The position numbers and the translations under genes were made by a program. A model generated the notes under the pieces. The model searched no databases. It had not been told where the DNA came from and saw only the letters and a list, made by a program, of their open reading frames with translations. A stretch of DNA of 28,215 nt from JALZAA01 sp036005605 (GTDB lineage Bacteria > Actinomycetota > Acidimicrobiia > IMCC26256 > JACDBD01), in NCBI GenBank assembly GCA_036005605.1, contig DASYQJ010000212.1, positions 1-28,215 on the forward strand, given 5' to 3'. Below are positions 15,313 to 22,849 of the stretch, piece after piece; the first letter of the stretch is position 1; the number at the start of each line of letters is the position of its first letter.

Positions 15313-16025
15313 GGGGTTCCGCCCCCGGCACGTTGCTGCTCCGCGATCCAATCGCGGTAGTCGCTCATGCTCACGGCCTTGACCTCGAAGGTCATCTTGG
15401 CGTGATCGAGGCCGCAGAACTCCGCGCACCGGCCCGAGTACGTCCCCTTGTCACGCACGTCAAAATCGAATCGGTTCGTCACGCCCGGGATCGCGTCGCG
15501 CTTGAACAGGAAGCCCGGCACGTAGAACGAGTGGATGACGTCGGGCGACGTGAGAACCAGCCGCACGGTGCGATCGACGGGCAGGACCATCGTGGGCACT
15601 TTGTCGGGCAGGCCCGTCACGGTGACGTCGTCGTCGCGGTAGTGGAACTGCCACTGCCACTGGAAGCCCTTCACGTCGATGGTGACGGCCGGGTTGCTCG
15701 ACAGCGCGTCCACGTCGTTCTGCGTGCGGTACGAGAACGCGAACAGGATGGCGACGATGATCACCGGTACGACCGTGTACAGGATCTCGAGCTTGACGAA
15801 ATACTGCGTTTGGCTCGGGAGGTCGTCGTTGCGTCGCCGGTACCGAAGCACGGCGAACACGATCAGGCCCCACACCAGGCCGCCGACGAGCAAGGCAACG
15901 ATCACCGACCCCTGCCACAGGCCGAAGATGGCGCGCCCTTGACGCGTCGCTCCACGCCCGCCGCCGAATTCGAGGCTGCACCCCGAGAGCACGATCACGA
16001 CGAGGGCGAGCGGGACGCGCCTCAT
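15309..16025 (-). CDS. ctaC: Cytochrome c oxidase subunit II
   Basis: A 238-residue subunit II. It begins with a lipoprotein signal peptide (lipobox LSGC, C16), then two membrane helices (about 38-60 and 80-98) and an outer CuA domain. CuA ligands are H165 (VIHSFYVP), C200, E202, C204, H208 and M211 (GRCAEFCGLDHAKM). The aromatic electron-entry patch FQWQWQFHY is intact. By family knowledge it accepts electrons from QcrC. ATG 16025 is chosen because it gives the signal peptide, and TAGTGT eight bases upstream would make the mRNA leaderless. No heme c domain is fused, so this is aa3 rather than caa3. Confidence 0.95.
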   Translation of the reverse strand: MRRVPLALVVIVLSGCSLEFGGGRGATRQGRAIFGLWQGSVIVALLVGGLVWGLIVFAVLRYRRRNDDLPSQTQYFVKLEILYTVVPVIIVAILFAFSYRTQNDVDALSSNPAVTIDVKGFQWQWQFHYRDDDVTVTGLPDKVPTMVLPVDRTVRLVLTSPDVIHSFYVPGFLFKRDAIPGVTNRFDFDVRDKGTYSGRCAEFCGLDHAKMTFEVKAVSMSDYRDWIAEQQRAGGGTP

Positions 16026-16033
16026 GCCGGCGG

Positions 16034-16039
16034 ACACTA
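16034..16039 (-). promoter_or_regulatory. -10 box of ctaC-ctaD-ctaF
   Basis: TAGTGT on the minus strand, eight bases before the ctaC ATG. It lies in the 46-base gap to the divergent DUF2207-like gene. Inference from consensus and spacing. Confidence 0.4.
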
Positions 16040-16071
16040 TCCCCGGACCCGCGGACACGCGATGATGCGCC

Positions 16072-17553
16072 GTGCTCATTGCCGACGTGCTCGCAGCCAC
16101 GTCCAGCTCCGACGACACGACCTTCTCGATCCCGATCCTCGTGGCCGCGGCGGCCGTCGGCGTCGGCTGGGTCGTGCTCCTCGTCGCCGTGGCGGCATGG
16201 CGCCGACCCCACGGGATCCGCTCGGGCCCTTCCACCCAAGATCTGCCACCGGTGCCGCCTGCGGTCGCGGGCCTGTTGTGCAACGACTTCGAGCTTCCCG
16301 CCGAGCTCCCGCCGGCGACGCTCCTGGACCTGGCGGCCCGGCACGTGGTCCGGCTCGAGGAAGTCGAGCCGGGCAAGACGATCTGCCGCCTGCGGGGAGC
16401 GGCGGGGAACGAGCCGCTGACCGCGTACGAGCAACGCGTGCTCGACGAGGTCCGGCGCAAGGCGGTCGACGGGGTCGTGCCGACCGACGCGCTGACGACC
16501 GGAGCGGAAGACGCGTCGCGCGGGTGGCATCGCGCGTTCAGCAAGGAGGTGATCGGCGACGCGCAGGGCCGCGGACTGACACGGAACCGCTGGCCCGGCT
16601 GGTTGGTGTCGCTCTTGGGCTTGGGCCCGTTCGCGGTCGGCGGCCTGCTGTACCTCGCGAGCTTGGTGGGCGGTGAGAGCAACGATCACCCGGCGGCGGC
16701 GGGAATCGCCGGCGGCATCGCTATCACCGCCATCGGGCTCATCGCCATCGCCGCCGGGCGGCTGAGCCGGTCGACGGCGCAGCTACCGACGGACGCGGGG
16801 ACGGAGATGACCGCGAGGTGCCTCGCCCTGCGCGCTCACCTGCGCGAGAACGAGCAGCTCGCCGATCTCCCGCCGGCAGCTGTGCAGCTGTGGGGCCGGC
16901 ACTTCGCGTACGCGGGCGTCATGGGCGTTGCTCCTACCGCGGTCACGCTGCTCCCGTTCGGAACCGAGGACGACAACGGCGCGTGGAGCCGCTTCGGCGG
17001 ACGTTGGCGCCGTGTGCGGGTCCGGTATCCGCGTGGCTGGCCCCCGGGGTGGGGCAAGCACCCCGCGTTCGCCACATTCCTCGCCGTGCTCTGGGGCGCG
17101 GCAGGTGTCGCCGCGCTCTATGGGCTGAGGAGCCTCGCGGAGTCGGCCGCGGATCCGATCACGGCGACCGATCCCCTCTTCGACCGCGACCAGCTCGACT
17201 GGATCGGTCGCGGTGCGCTCCTGCTGATGATCCCCGCCGCGCTCGTCCTGCTGTGGGCGATCTTCCTCCTGGTGCGCGCCGTGCCCGACTTCTGGCGCAC
17301 CCGGACGACCACGGGCGAGCTGGTGCGGGCACGGCGTCGGAGTCAGATCTTCCAGTCGAGCAACCGCAACAACCCGCGGTACTGGTACTACCTGGCGCTC
17401 GACGACGGGACGCGCTCCAGGATCAGGTCCTGGCGGGTGCGGCGGGACCTCTACGACGCGCACTCGCAGGGCGAGACGGTCGGAGCGATGTACACGGTGA
17501 ACCTCGGCTACGTGCGCGAGCTCCGGCCCCCGTCGGGGACGCCGTCTACGTGA
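16072..17553 (+). CDS. DUF2207-like (YciQ-type) membrane protein
   Basis: A 493-residue predicted membrane protein of unknown function. By eye, hydrophobic helices lie near 18-43, 175-198, 210-229, 333-352 and 380-402. Between the first and second is a soluble domain (about 65-170) with an LPPATLLDLAARHVVRLEE segment, a helix-turn-helix-like element also seen in the C-terminal region of DUF2207/YciQ proteins, and later a WGRHFAYAGVMGV stretch resembling the conserved PYAIALG of that family. The large extracellular N-terminal half of full-length members is missing. The C-terminal 80 residues (VPDFWRTRTTTGELVRARRR onward) may form a small beta domain facing the cytosol. GTG 16072 is the likely start. 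It overlaps the mrp end by eight bases (convergent). Any link to oxidase assembly is only positional. Confidence 0.7.
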   Translation: MLIADVLAATSSSDDTTFSIPILVAAAAVGVGWVVLLVAVAAWRRPHGIRSGPSTQDLPPVPPAVAGLLCNDFELPAELPPATLLDLAARHVVRLEEVEPGKTICRLRGAAGNEPLTAYEQRVLDEVRRKAVDGVVPTDALTTGAEDASRGWHRAFSKEVIGDAQGRGLTRNRWPGWLVSLLGLGPFAVGGLLYLASLVGGESNDHPAAAGIAGGIAITAIGLIAIAAGRLSRSTAQLPTDAGTEMTARCLALRAHLRENEQLADLPPAAVQLWGRHFAYAGVMGVAPTAVTLLPFGTEDDNGAWSRFGGRWRRVRVRYPRGWPPGWGKHPAFATFLAVLWGAAGVAALYGLRSLAESAADPITATDPLFDRDQLDWIGRGALLLMIPAALVLLWAIFLLVRAVPDFWRTRTTTGELVRARRRSQIFQSSNRNNPRYWYYLALDDGTRSRIRSWRVRRDLYDAHSQGETVGAMYTVNLGYVRELRPPSGTPST

Positions 17554-18661
17554 TCTTGAGCTCGGGGCGGTAGACCCTCTTCGGCGCGAGCTCCTCGACC
17601 CGTTCCGCGATCGTCGCGAACACCCGCGACGCCTCGTCGTCGGGGTCGGTGATCACGATCGGCCGGCCTTCGTCGGCGCCCACGCGCAGCTCCGGCACCA
17701 ACGGCACCTGTCCGAGCAGCGGCACGCCCAGCTGGTCGGCGAGCTCCTGCCCGCCGCCCGCGCCGAACAGCTCGTACGCCTTGCCGTCGTCGCCGCGGAA
17801 CCACGACATGTTCTCGATCACGCCCATCACGTCGAGGTTCACCTTTTGGCTCATGTACGCGGCCCGCTGGGCGACGCGCTGCGCGGCGGGCTGCGGTGTC
17901 GTCACGATGAGCACCTCGGCCCGGGGCAGGAACTGCGCCATCGACAACGCGATGTCGCCGGTGCCCGGCGGCATGTCGACGACGAGGAAGTCGGGCTCGT
18001 CCCAGTGCACGTCGGTGAGGAACTGCTCGAGCGCCTTGTGCAGCATCGGGCCCCGCCACACGACGGGCTGGTCCTCACGGGCGAAGAAGCCCATCGAGAT
18101 GAGGTTCACGCCGTTCGCCTCGGGCGGGATGATGACGTCGTCGAGGACGACGGGTGCGTGGTCGATGCCGAGCATGCGCGGCATCGAGAAGCCCCACACG
18201 TCGGCGTCGACGGCGGCAACCTTGTGGCCACGCTGGGCGAGCGAGACGGCGAGGTTCGTCGTCACCGACGACTTCCCGACGCCGCCCTTCCCCGACGCGA
18301 CTGCGAGCACGCGGGTGCGGGCGTCGGTGAACGGGTTCACCCGGGCCGGCCGGCCGTCGTCGGCGGCGCCCGCGTGCTGCTGCCGGAGGCGGTTGGCGAT
18401 CGCCTGGCGCTGCTCGTCCTCCATTACGGTCAGGTCCACGTCGACCGACTCGACGCCGTCGAGGGGCTGGACGGCCTCGCTGACACGCCGGGTGATCTCG
18501 GGCTTCAGCGGGCAGCCCGCCACGGTGAGGGCGACGGTCACGGCCACCCGGCCTCCGTCGATGGCGACCTCCTTGACCATGTCGAGGTCGACGATCGACT
18601 GGTGCAGCTCGGGATCCTCGACCGGGCGCAGGGCCTCGAGGACGGCGGCCTCGGTGGGCAT
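17546..18661 (-). CDS. mrp: Mrp/NBP35-family iron-sulfur carrier ATPase
   Basis: A 371-residue cytosolic P-loop ATPase that carries Fe-S clusters to target proteins. The N-terminal DUF59/MIP18 domain (about 5-80) keeps its AGCP cysteine (C50). The deviant Walker A is GKGGVGKSS (124-132) and the signature DMPPGTGDIALS is intact. The CXXC cluster-binding motif of classical ApbC, which follows the ENMS motif, is absent: ENMSWFRGDDGKAYELFG has no cysteine. I recall the same loss in other actinobacterial Mrp proteins. AGGAG lies six to seven bases before the ATG at 18661. It diverges from a SufR-like regulator gene beside a cysteine desulfurase gene, a context fitting Fe-S metabolism. Confidence 0.93.
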   Translation of the reverse strand: MPTEAAVLEALRPVEDPELHQSIVDLDMVKEVAIDGGRVAVTVALTVAGCPLKPEITRRVSEAVQPLDGVESVDVDLTVMEDEQRQAIANRLRQQHAGAADDGRPARVNPFTDARTRVLAVASGKGGVGKSSVTTNLAVSLAQRGHKVAAVDADVWGFSMPRMLGIDHAPVVLDDVIIPPEANGVNLISMGFFAREDQPVVWRGPMLHKALEQFLTDVHWDEPDFLVVDMPPGTGDIALSMAQFLPRAEVLIVTTPQPAAQRVAQRAAYMSQKVNLDVMGVIENMSWFRGDDGKAYELFGAGGGQELADQLGVPLLGQVPLVPELRVGADEGRPIVITDPDDEASRVFATIAERVEELAPKRVYRPELKIT

Positions 18662-18700
18662 TGGGGTCTCCTCGCCTCTCCTCGCCGGGGGGCATTTCCA

Positions 18701-18719
18701 CTACGTGCATAGGTAGAAT
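18701..18719 (+). promoter_or_regulatory. Promoter/operator between mrp and the sufR-like gene
   Basis: CTAC, eight bases, GTAG (18701-18716) form an inverted repeat that overlaps the -10 box TAGAAT (18714-18719). Six bases then separate the box from the ATG at 18726, so the regulator mRNA should be leaderless. The complementary strand reads TATTCT at 18715-18720, a possible -10 for divergent mrp. The layout suits an autorepressor that blocks both directions. The operator role is inference. Confidence 0.5.
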
Positions 18720-18725
18720 ACCGGC

Positions 18726-19469
18726 ATGACGGAGCCGGCCGCGAAGCCCAGGGGCGCCGGGCTCAGCGCCGACGAGTTCAGCGCCGCGGTGAGCGCGGTC
18801 ACGAGCGCCTTCGGGGACCCGACCCGCCGAGACATCTACCTGTTCGTCCGCGCCGGCGCCGACGGGGTCACCGCCGCCGAGGTGGCGGAGCGCTTCGACC
18901 TCCATCCCAACGTTGCTCGCCACCACCTCGAGAAGCTGACGGGCGGCGGGTACCTCACCGTCGAGTTGGTTCGGCACGAGACGGCGGGCCGCCCGTCGAA
19001 GCGCTACCGGGCCGGCGAGCTCGACACGTCCCTGAACTTCCCGCCCCGCCGCGACGACCTCCTTGCGACCCTCCTGGCGCGCTCGCTCGAGCTGCTCGAC
19101 CCCGACCAGGCCGCCGCCATGGCCGAAGAGGTCGGGTACGACTACGGGCTCGCCATCGCCGCCCGCATGACGCCCGAGACGGGTGACCCCGCCGCCGGCC
19201 ACCGATCGGTCCGCGCCGCGCTGGCGACCGTCGCCGACGCGCTTACTGCCCACGGCTTCGCCGCCCACGCCGAGGCGAGCGGTGGCTCCCTCACGATCGT
19301 GTCCGAGCAGTGCCCGTTCGGCGACGCGGCCAAGAAGTACCCGCACGTCGTGTGCTCGGTCGACCGGGGCATGATCCGCGGGATGCTCGCCGGCCTCTAC
19401 GGCGACACGCACCCGCTGTTCACCGAGAGCCGCCCCGCGGGCGACGACCACTGCGTCGCGCGCGTCTGA
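18726..19469 (+). CDS. SufR-like Fe-S-sensing transcriptional repressor
   Basis: A 247-residue DNA-binding protein of the COG2345/SufR group. An N-terminal winged helix-turn-helix (about 25-95) contains FGDPTRRDIYLFV and HPNVARHHLEKLTGGGYL. The C-terminal half ends with three cysteines, C196 (EQCPFGDA), C210 (VVCSVDRG) and C243 (DHCVARV), placed where SufR proteins bind an iron-sulfur cluster. In characterised SufR the cluster-loaded form represses the suf operon and its own gene. Here the likely targets are this gene, the desulfurase gene ten bases downstream and divergent mrp. No sufBCD genes are in the window. Orthology to SufR, as opposed to a related regulator, is probable but unproven. 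Confidence 0.8.
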   Translation: MTEPAAKPRGAGLSADEFSAAVSAVTSAFGDPTRRDIYLFVRAGADGVTAAEVAERFDLHPNVARHHLEKLTGGGYLTVELVRHETAGRPSKRYRAGELDTSLNFPPRRDDLLATLLARSLELLDPDQAAAMAEEVGYDYGLAIAARMTPETGDPAAGHRSVRAALATVADALTAHGFAAHAEASGGSLTIVSEQCPFGDAAKKYPHVVCSVDRGMIRGMLAGLYGDTHPLFTESRPAGDDHCVARV

Positions 19470-19479
19470 CGCTGCGCTC

Positions 19480-20616
19480 GTGCGGCGCGCGTATCTCGAC
19501 CACGCGTCCACGTCGCCGCTGCGACCCGTGGCGTTCGAGGCGATGGTGCCGTTCCTGCGCGATCACCACGCCGACCCCGGACGGCTCCACGCCGAGGGAC
19601 GGGTGACGCGCGTCGCGCTCGAGGACGCCCGCGAGCAGGTCGCCGCGCTCCTCGGCGCCCGCCCGCGGGAGGTCGTGTTCACCGCCAGCGGGACGGAGGC
19701 CGTGAACTCCGCAGTGTGGGGCGCCGTGGCGCGCGCCGATGCGCCCGCGCACATCGTGACGACGGCGGTCGAGCACTCCGCCGTGCTCGACGCGTGCCGC
19801 CGCACCAGCGCCGAGGTGACCGTGGTCGGTGTCGACGGACTCGGCCGCTACGACCCGACCGAAGTGCTCGACGCGGTCCGGTCCGAGACCGCCCTCGTGA
19901 CGGTCCAGTTGGCCAACCACGAGGTCGGCACGGTCCAACCCGCGGACGCGGTGGTGGATGAGTGCAGGAAGCGCGACGTACTCGTCCACGTCGACGCGTG
20001 CATGGCGACCGGTCACGTCCCGGTCGACTTCGGCGCCCTCGGTGCCGACCTGTGCTCGGTGAGCGCGCACAAGTTCGGCGGGCCGAAGGGGGCAGGCGCG
20101 TTGCTCGTGCGACGCGGTCTGCGATTGCCGCCGTTCGTCGTCGGTGGCGCGCAGGAACGTGCCCGGCGAGGCGGGCTCGAGGACGTCCCGGCCATGGTCG
20201 GCTTCGGCGCCGCGGCGGCCGAGGTATCCGCCGACGGTCAGCTCGCCGCCGAGGCGGGCGCGCAGCGCGATCTCACCGACCGCGTCGCGCACGACGCGCC
20301 GGCGCGGGTCGGGGGGGTGACGCTCTACGGCGATCCCGCCGATCGGGTGCCGCATCTCGTCTGTCTCGGTGTCGAGGGCGTCGAGGCGGAGCCCATTCTC
20401 CTCGGGCTCGACCAGCGCGGCGTCGCCGTGCACTCGGGCTCGGCGTGCTCGAGCGAGGCGCTCGAACCTTCGCCGATCCTGGCGGCCATGGGAGTCGACT
20501 CCGACCACTCGCTGCGGGTCAGCGTCGGCTGGAGCTCGACGCCCGAGGACATCGACGTGTTCCTCGACGCCTTCCCCGCCGTGGTGGATCGCCTGCGCGC
20601 ATTGCGCGCCGGCTAG
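19480..20616 (+). CDS. Cysteine desulfurase (class I, IscS/NifS-like)
   Basis: A 378-residue PLP enzyme that takes sulfur from L-cysteine for Fe-S clusters or tRNA thiolation. The PLP lysine is K198 (SAHKFGG) and the persulfide cysteine is C323 in the loop HSGSACSSEALEPS, typical of group I enzymes. FTASGTEAVNSAVWG binds phosphate, and EHSAVLDAC carries the stacking His. Two departures from the usual pattern: the DAVQA segment reads DACMATG (Gln to Met), and the RSGT-type motif reads RRGGLED (Thr to Gly). The start is GTG 19480, ten bases after the SufR-like stop, so the two genes are probably cotranscribed. The expected partner mnmA or iscU does not follow; the next gene is convergent, four bases away. 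Confidence 0.92.
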   Translation: MRRAYLDHASTSPLRPVAFEAMVPFLRDHHADPGRLHAEGRVTRVALEDAREQVAALLGARPREVVFTASGTEAVNSAVWGAVARADAPAHIVTTAVEHSAVLDACRRTSAEVTVVGVDGLGRYDPTEVLDAVRSETALVTVQLANHEVGTVQPADAVVDECRKRDVLVHVDACMATGHVPVDFGALGADLCSVSAHKFGGPKGAGALLVRRGLRLPPFVVGGAQERARRGGLEDVPAMVGFGAAAAEVSADGQLAAEAGAQRDLTDRVAHDAPARVGGVTLYGDPADRVPHLVCLGVEGVEAEPILLGLDQRGVAVHSGSACSSEALEPSPILAAMGVDSDHSLRVSVGWSSTPEDIDVFLDAFPAVVDRLRALRAG

Positions 20617-20620
20617 GGCG

Positions 20621-21280
20621 CTAGCTCTGCGGCGCGACGAGGCCGTGGTCGAAGGCGAAGACGATCGCGGCCGCGCGATCGCGCAGGTCGAGCTTCATGA
20701 AGATGTGGCCGACGTGGCTCTTCACCGTAGCCTCGCTCACGAAGAGCGATTCGGCGATCTCGGTGTTGCTGGCGCCCCGGCCGATGAGGCGCAACACGTC
20801 GCGCTCGCGTGGTGTCAGCTCCTCGATCCGTGCTGCCGCGCCGTCGTCGCTCGTCGGCGCGGCCGACCGGTAGGTCGCGAGGACCCGCTCGGTCACTGCG
20901 GGGTCGAGCCATGCGTCGCCGGCGGCCACGGTCCGGGCGGATCGGATGAGCTCCTCCCCCGGCGCGTCCTTGAGCACGAAGCCGGCTGCACCCGCTCTGA
21001 GCGCGCCGGACAGCACCTCGTCGTCGTCGAACGTCGTGAGCACCAGAACGGGCGGTGCACCCGACTCCTCGCGTAGGCGGCGCGTCGCCTCGACGCCGTC
21101 GACGTCCTTCATACGCACGTCCATCACGACAAGGTCGGGATGCACGTGCGCCACGGCGTCTGCGACTTCCCCGCCGTCGCCGCACTCCCCCGCGATCTCG
21201 AAGCCTTCGTCGGGGTGCAGGATCCGACGTAGCCCCTCGCGCACGAGCTGCTGGTCGTCAACGAGCAGAACTCTGATCAT
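20621..21280 (-). CDS. NarL/LuxR-family response regulator
   Basis: A 219-residue two-component response regulator. The receiver domain (about 1-120) has the acidic pair D8/D9, phosphoacceptor D54 (LVVMDVRM), a switch Thr in LVLTTFDDD and a conserved Lys in FVLKDAP. The C-terminal LuxR-type helix-turn-helix (about 150-210) reads LTPRERDVLRLIGRGASNTEIA and SEATVKSHVGHIF. The ATG at 21280 overlaps the kinase stop codon (ATGA), so kinase and regulator are translated together. The signal and target genes are unknown; the palindromes before the kinase gene are candidate binding sites. Confidence 0.94.
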   Translation of the reverse strand: MIRVLLVDDQQLVREGLRRILHPDEGFEIAGECGDGGEVADAVAHVHPDLVVMDVRMKDVDGVEATRRLREESGAPPVLVLTTFDDDEVLSGALRAGAAGFVLKDAPGEELIRSARTVAAGDAWLDPAVTERVLATYRSAAPTSDDGAAARIEELTPRERDVLRLIGRGASNTEIAESLFVSEATVKSHVGHIFMKLDLRDRAAAIVFAFDHGLVAPQS

Positions 21281-22416
21281 GCCGGCTCGACCGTGCGAGG
21301 GAGCTCGACGTCGACGCACCACGCATCGCCGTCGGACCCGGCCCGAAGCTCGCCGCCCAGCAACGTGACCCGCTCCTGCATCCCGCGCACACCAAGTCCG
21401 CCATCGGTGGCCGGGGCAGCGGATGTGTGCGCGAGTCGGTTGCGCACGTGCATCGACACCACCTCGTCGCCGACGCGGAGGGACATTGTCGTGTGGGTGC
21501 CGGGGGCGTGACGAACGACGTTCGACAGCGACTCCTGGGCGACGCGGTACAACCCGAGGCCGGTCGCGGGAGGAAGTGCGCCGGGATCTCCGGTCAGCTC
21601 GAAGTCGACATCGAGGCCAGCGGCTTCGAACTCGTGCACGAGCTGCGCGATGTCGGTCGCCGCAGGCATCGGCGCCGCCGTGCCCGTCCCCTCGGGTGCC
21701 AGCAACCCGACCGTGCGGCGGATCTCGGCCAGGCTCTCGCGACCGAGCCGTTCGGCCTCGAGCAGCGCCTCCTCCGCCTCCTCGGGATCGCGTCGTAGTG
21801 CCAGGCGCGCGCCGGTGAGGTGCAGCATCGTCACCGCGAGGGAGTGGGCGATGACGTCGTGAATCTCGCGCGCGATGCGTTGCCGTTCGTCCGCCGCGGC
21901 CCGCTCTGCGAGGCCGGCCTGCGCGGCCCTCAGCTGCGCGACCAGCAGCGTGTGCGCCCTGATCGCGAACCCCCACGCCCAGCTGATCACGATCCCGATG
22001 ACGTAGGGCAACGAGCCGCTGTAACGCCCGGCCACCTCGAGGCCTACGAGGAGCCCGATCGAGCCTCCCATCGCCACCGTGCCTTCCCACTTGCGAGCGG
22101 CCATCGCGCGGTACGCGCAGAGGAAGACGAGAAAGAACGGCGCGGTGTCCTCCTTGACCGGATCGCCTATGACCAGGATCAGGACTGCGCTCAGCACGAC
22201 CGTTATCGAGAGAAGTGGTGGAAGGCGGATTCCGAAGGGCTCGAGCAGCCACGGCACGGCCGCCGCGAAGGCGACCGCTGTGACCCAGCTCGGCGGGATC
22301 ACCGCGTCGCGCTGAACGCAGATCGCCATCGCCAAGAAAAGAGGGATGACGATCGCGGCGATCCGTGCCCAATGGGGAAACAGGTCGTCGTCGAGCTCGA
22401 CCGTCGTCGGGGCCAC
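21277..22416 (-). CDS. NarL-type sensor histidine kinase (HisKA_3)
   Basis: A 379-residue membrane sensor kinase. The N-terminal region (about 15-150) has about five or six hydrophobic helices with very short loops, so it probably senses within or at the membrane rather than through a large outer domain. The dimerisation helix DERQRIAREIHDVIAHS contains phosphoacceptor H186. The HATPase domain has LYRVAQESLSNVVRHA (N box) and GGLGVRGMQERV (G box). The GTG start at 22416 is supported by TAGGCT six bases upstream (leaderless). It resembles DesK/LiaS-like actinobacterial kinases of unknown stimulus. Confidence 0.93.
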   Translation of the reverse strand: MAPTTVELDDDLFPHWARIAAIVIPLFLAMAICVQRDAVIPPSWVTAVAFAAAVPWLLEPFGIRLPPLLSITVVLSAVLILVIGDPVKEDTAPFFLVFLCAYRAMAARKWEGTVAMGGSIGLLVGLEVAGRYSGSLPYVIGIVISWAWGFAIRAHTLLVAQLRAAQAGLAERAAADERQRIAREIHDVIAHSLAVTMLHLTGARLALRRDPEEAEEALLEAERLGRESLAEIRRTVGLLAPEGTGTAAPMPAATDIAQLVHEFEAAGLDVDFELTGDPGALPPATGLGLYRVAQESLSNVVRHAPGTHTTMSLRVGDEVVSMHVRNRLAHTSAAPATDGGLGVRGMQERVTLLGGELRAGSDGDAWCVDVELPRTVEPA

Positions 22417-22422
22417 GGATCC

Positions 22423-22428
22423 AGCCTA
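22423..22428 (-). promoter_or_regulatory. -10 box of the two-component operon
   Basis: TAGGCT on the minus strand, six bases before the kinase GTG start. Palindromes begin five bases further upstream, across the -35 region. Inference from consensus and spacing. Confidence 0.5.
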
Positions 22429-22432
22429 CGAG

Positions 22433-22465
22433 CGACCCCGAAATCGGGCATCCGACCGGGGTCGG
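22433..22465. promoter_or_regulatory. Nested palindromes upstream of the two-component operon
   Basis: Two short palindromes stand in tandem: CCCGA-AA-TCGGG (22437-22448) and CCGAC-CGGG-GTCGG (22452-22465). In addition CGACCCCG (22433-22440) pairs perfectly with CGGGGTCG (22457-22464). They cover the probable -35 region of the kinase promoter, the usual place for autoregulation by a NarL-type regulator, which binds short inverted repeats. Binding is inference. The sequence lies in a 133-base gap between divergent genes. Confidence 0.45.
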
Positions 22466-22536
22466 GTTCGGCCGTCACACCTGGGTCGGAGCGCGAAATC
22501 GCCACCCGGCCCGATGATGCCGACGTGTCATGTCCG

Positions 22537-22542
22537 TACCGT
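22537..22542 (+). promoter_or_regulatory. -10 box of the small protein-VOC operon
   Basis: TACCGT followed by seven bases and the ATG at 22550, with no ribosome binding site. It predicts a leaderless two-gene mRNA. Inference from consensus and spacing. Confidence 0.45.
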
Positions 22543-22549
22543 CGTCCGC

Positions 22550-22849
22550 ATGGCACGCAACCGATACCTTGACCGGCTCCACGAGATCCCCGGCTTCCGT
22601 CATTGCACTCGCCGTCAACTCCAAGAGGTCGCACGTCTCATCGACGTGGTGGAGCTGCCCGCCGGGACGGTCGAGCTCGACGGTCGCGAGCTCGTCGTCA
22701 CGCTCGATCCCGTGCGAGCTCTCGTCGTCGGCCGGCGGGCAGTCCCCGCCCTGCTCGAGCTGGCGCCCGATCTCGTGACCGGACCACGGGAGGAGGTGGC
22801 GCGGCGAGCGGGAAGCCCGGGTCCCGCTCTACGGTTGCATCCAGCATGA
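22550..22849 (+). CDS. Small protein resembling the start of a cyclic-nucleotide-binding domain
   Basis: A 99-residue soluble protein. The opening YLDRLHEIPGFRHCTRRQL followed by EVARLIDVVELPAGTVEL resembles the N-terminal cap and first strands of CRP-type cyclic-nucleotide-binding domains (consensus: short helix, P-F/L-F, CS-x-x-x-L, then PAG). The rest, REVVTLDPV-like strands and a RRAVPALLELAPDLV helix, lacks the phosphate-binding cassette (GE...R-A) needed for nucleotide binding. It could be a shortened relic or a stand-alone fold. Two facts support it as a real gene: a -10 box seven bases before the ATG, and an ATGA overlap with the VOC gene. Function unknown. Confidence 0.65.
   Translation: MARNRYLDRLHEIPGFRHCTRRQLQEVARLIDVVELPAGTVELDGRELVVTLDPVRALVVGRRAVPALLELAPDLVTGPREEVARRAGSPGPALRLHPA

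Noticed and set aside
13262..15331. 689-codon minus-strand frame spanning ctaD and ctaF
   Set aside because: Only its last 131 codons (ctaF) are real; the rest is ctaD read out of frame. It is not a fusion protein.
20621..22372. 583-codon minus-strand frame that would fuse an unknown domain to the response regulator
   Set aside because: The first part is the kinase gene out of frame. The true regulator starts at 21280, overlapping the kinase stop.
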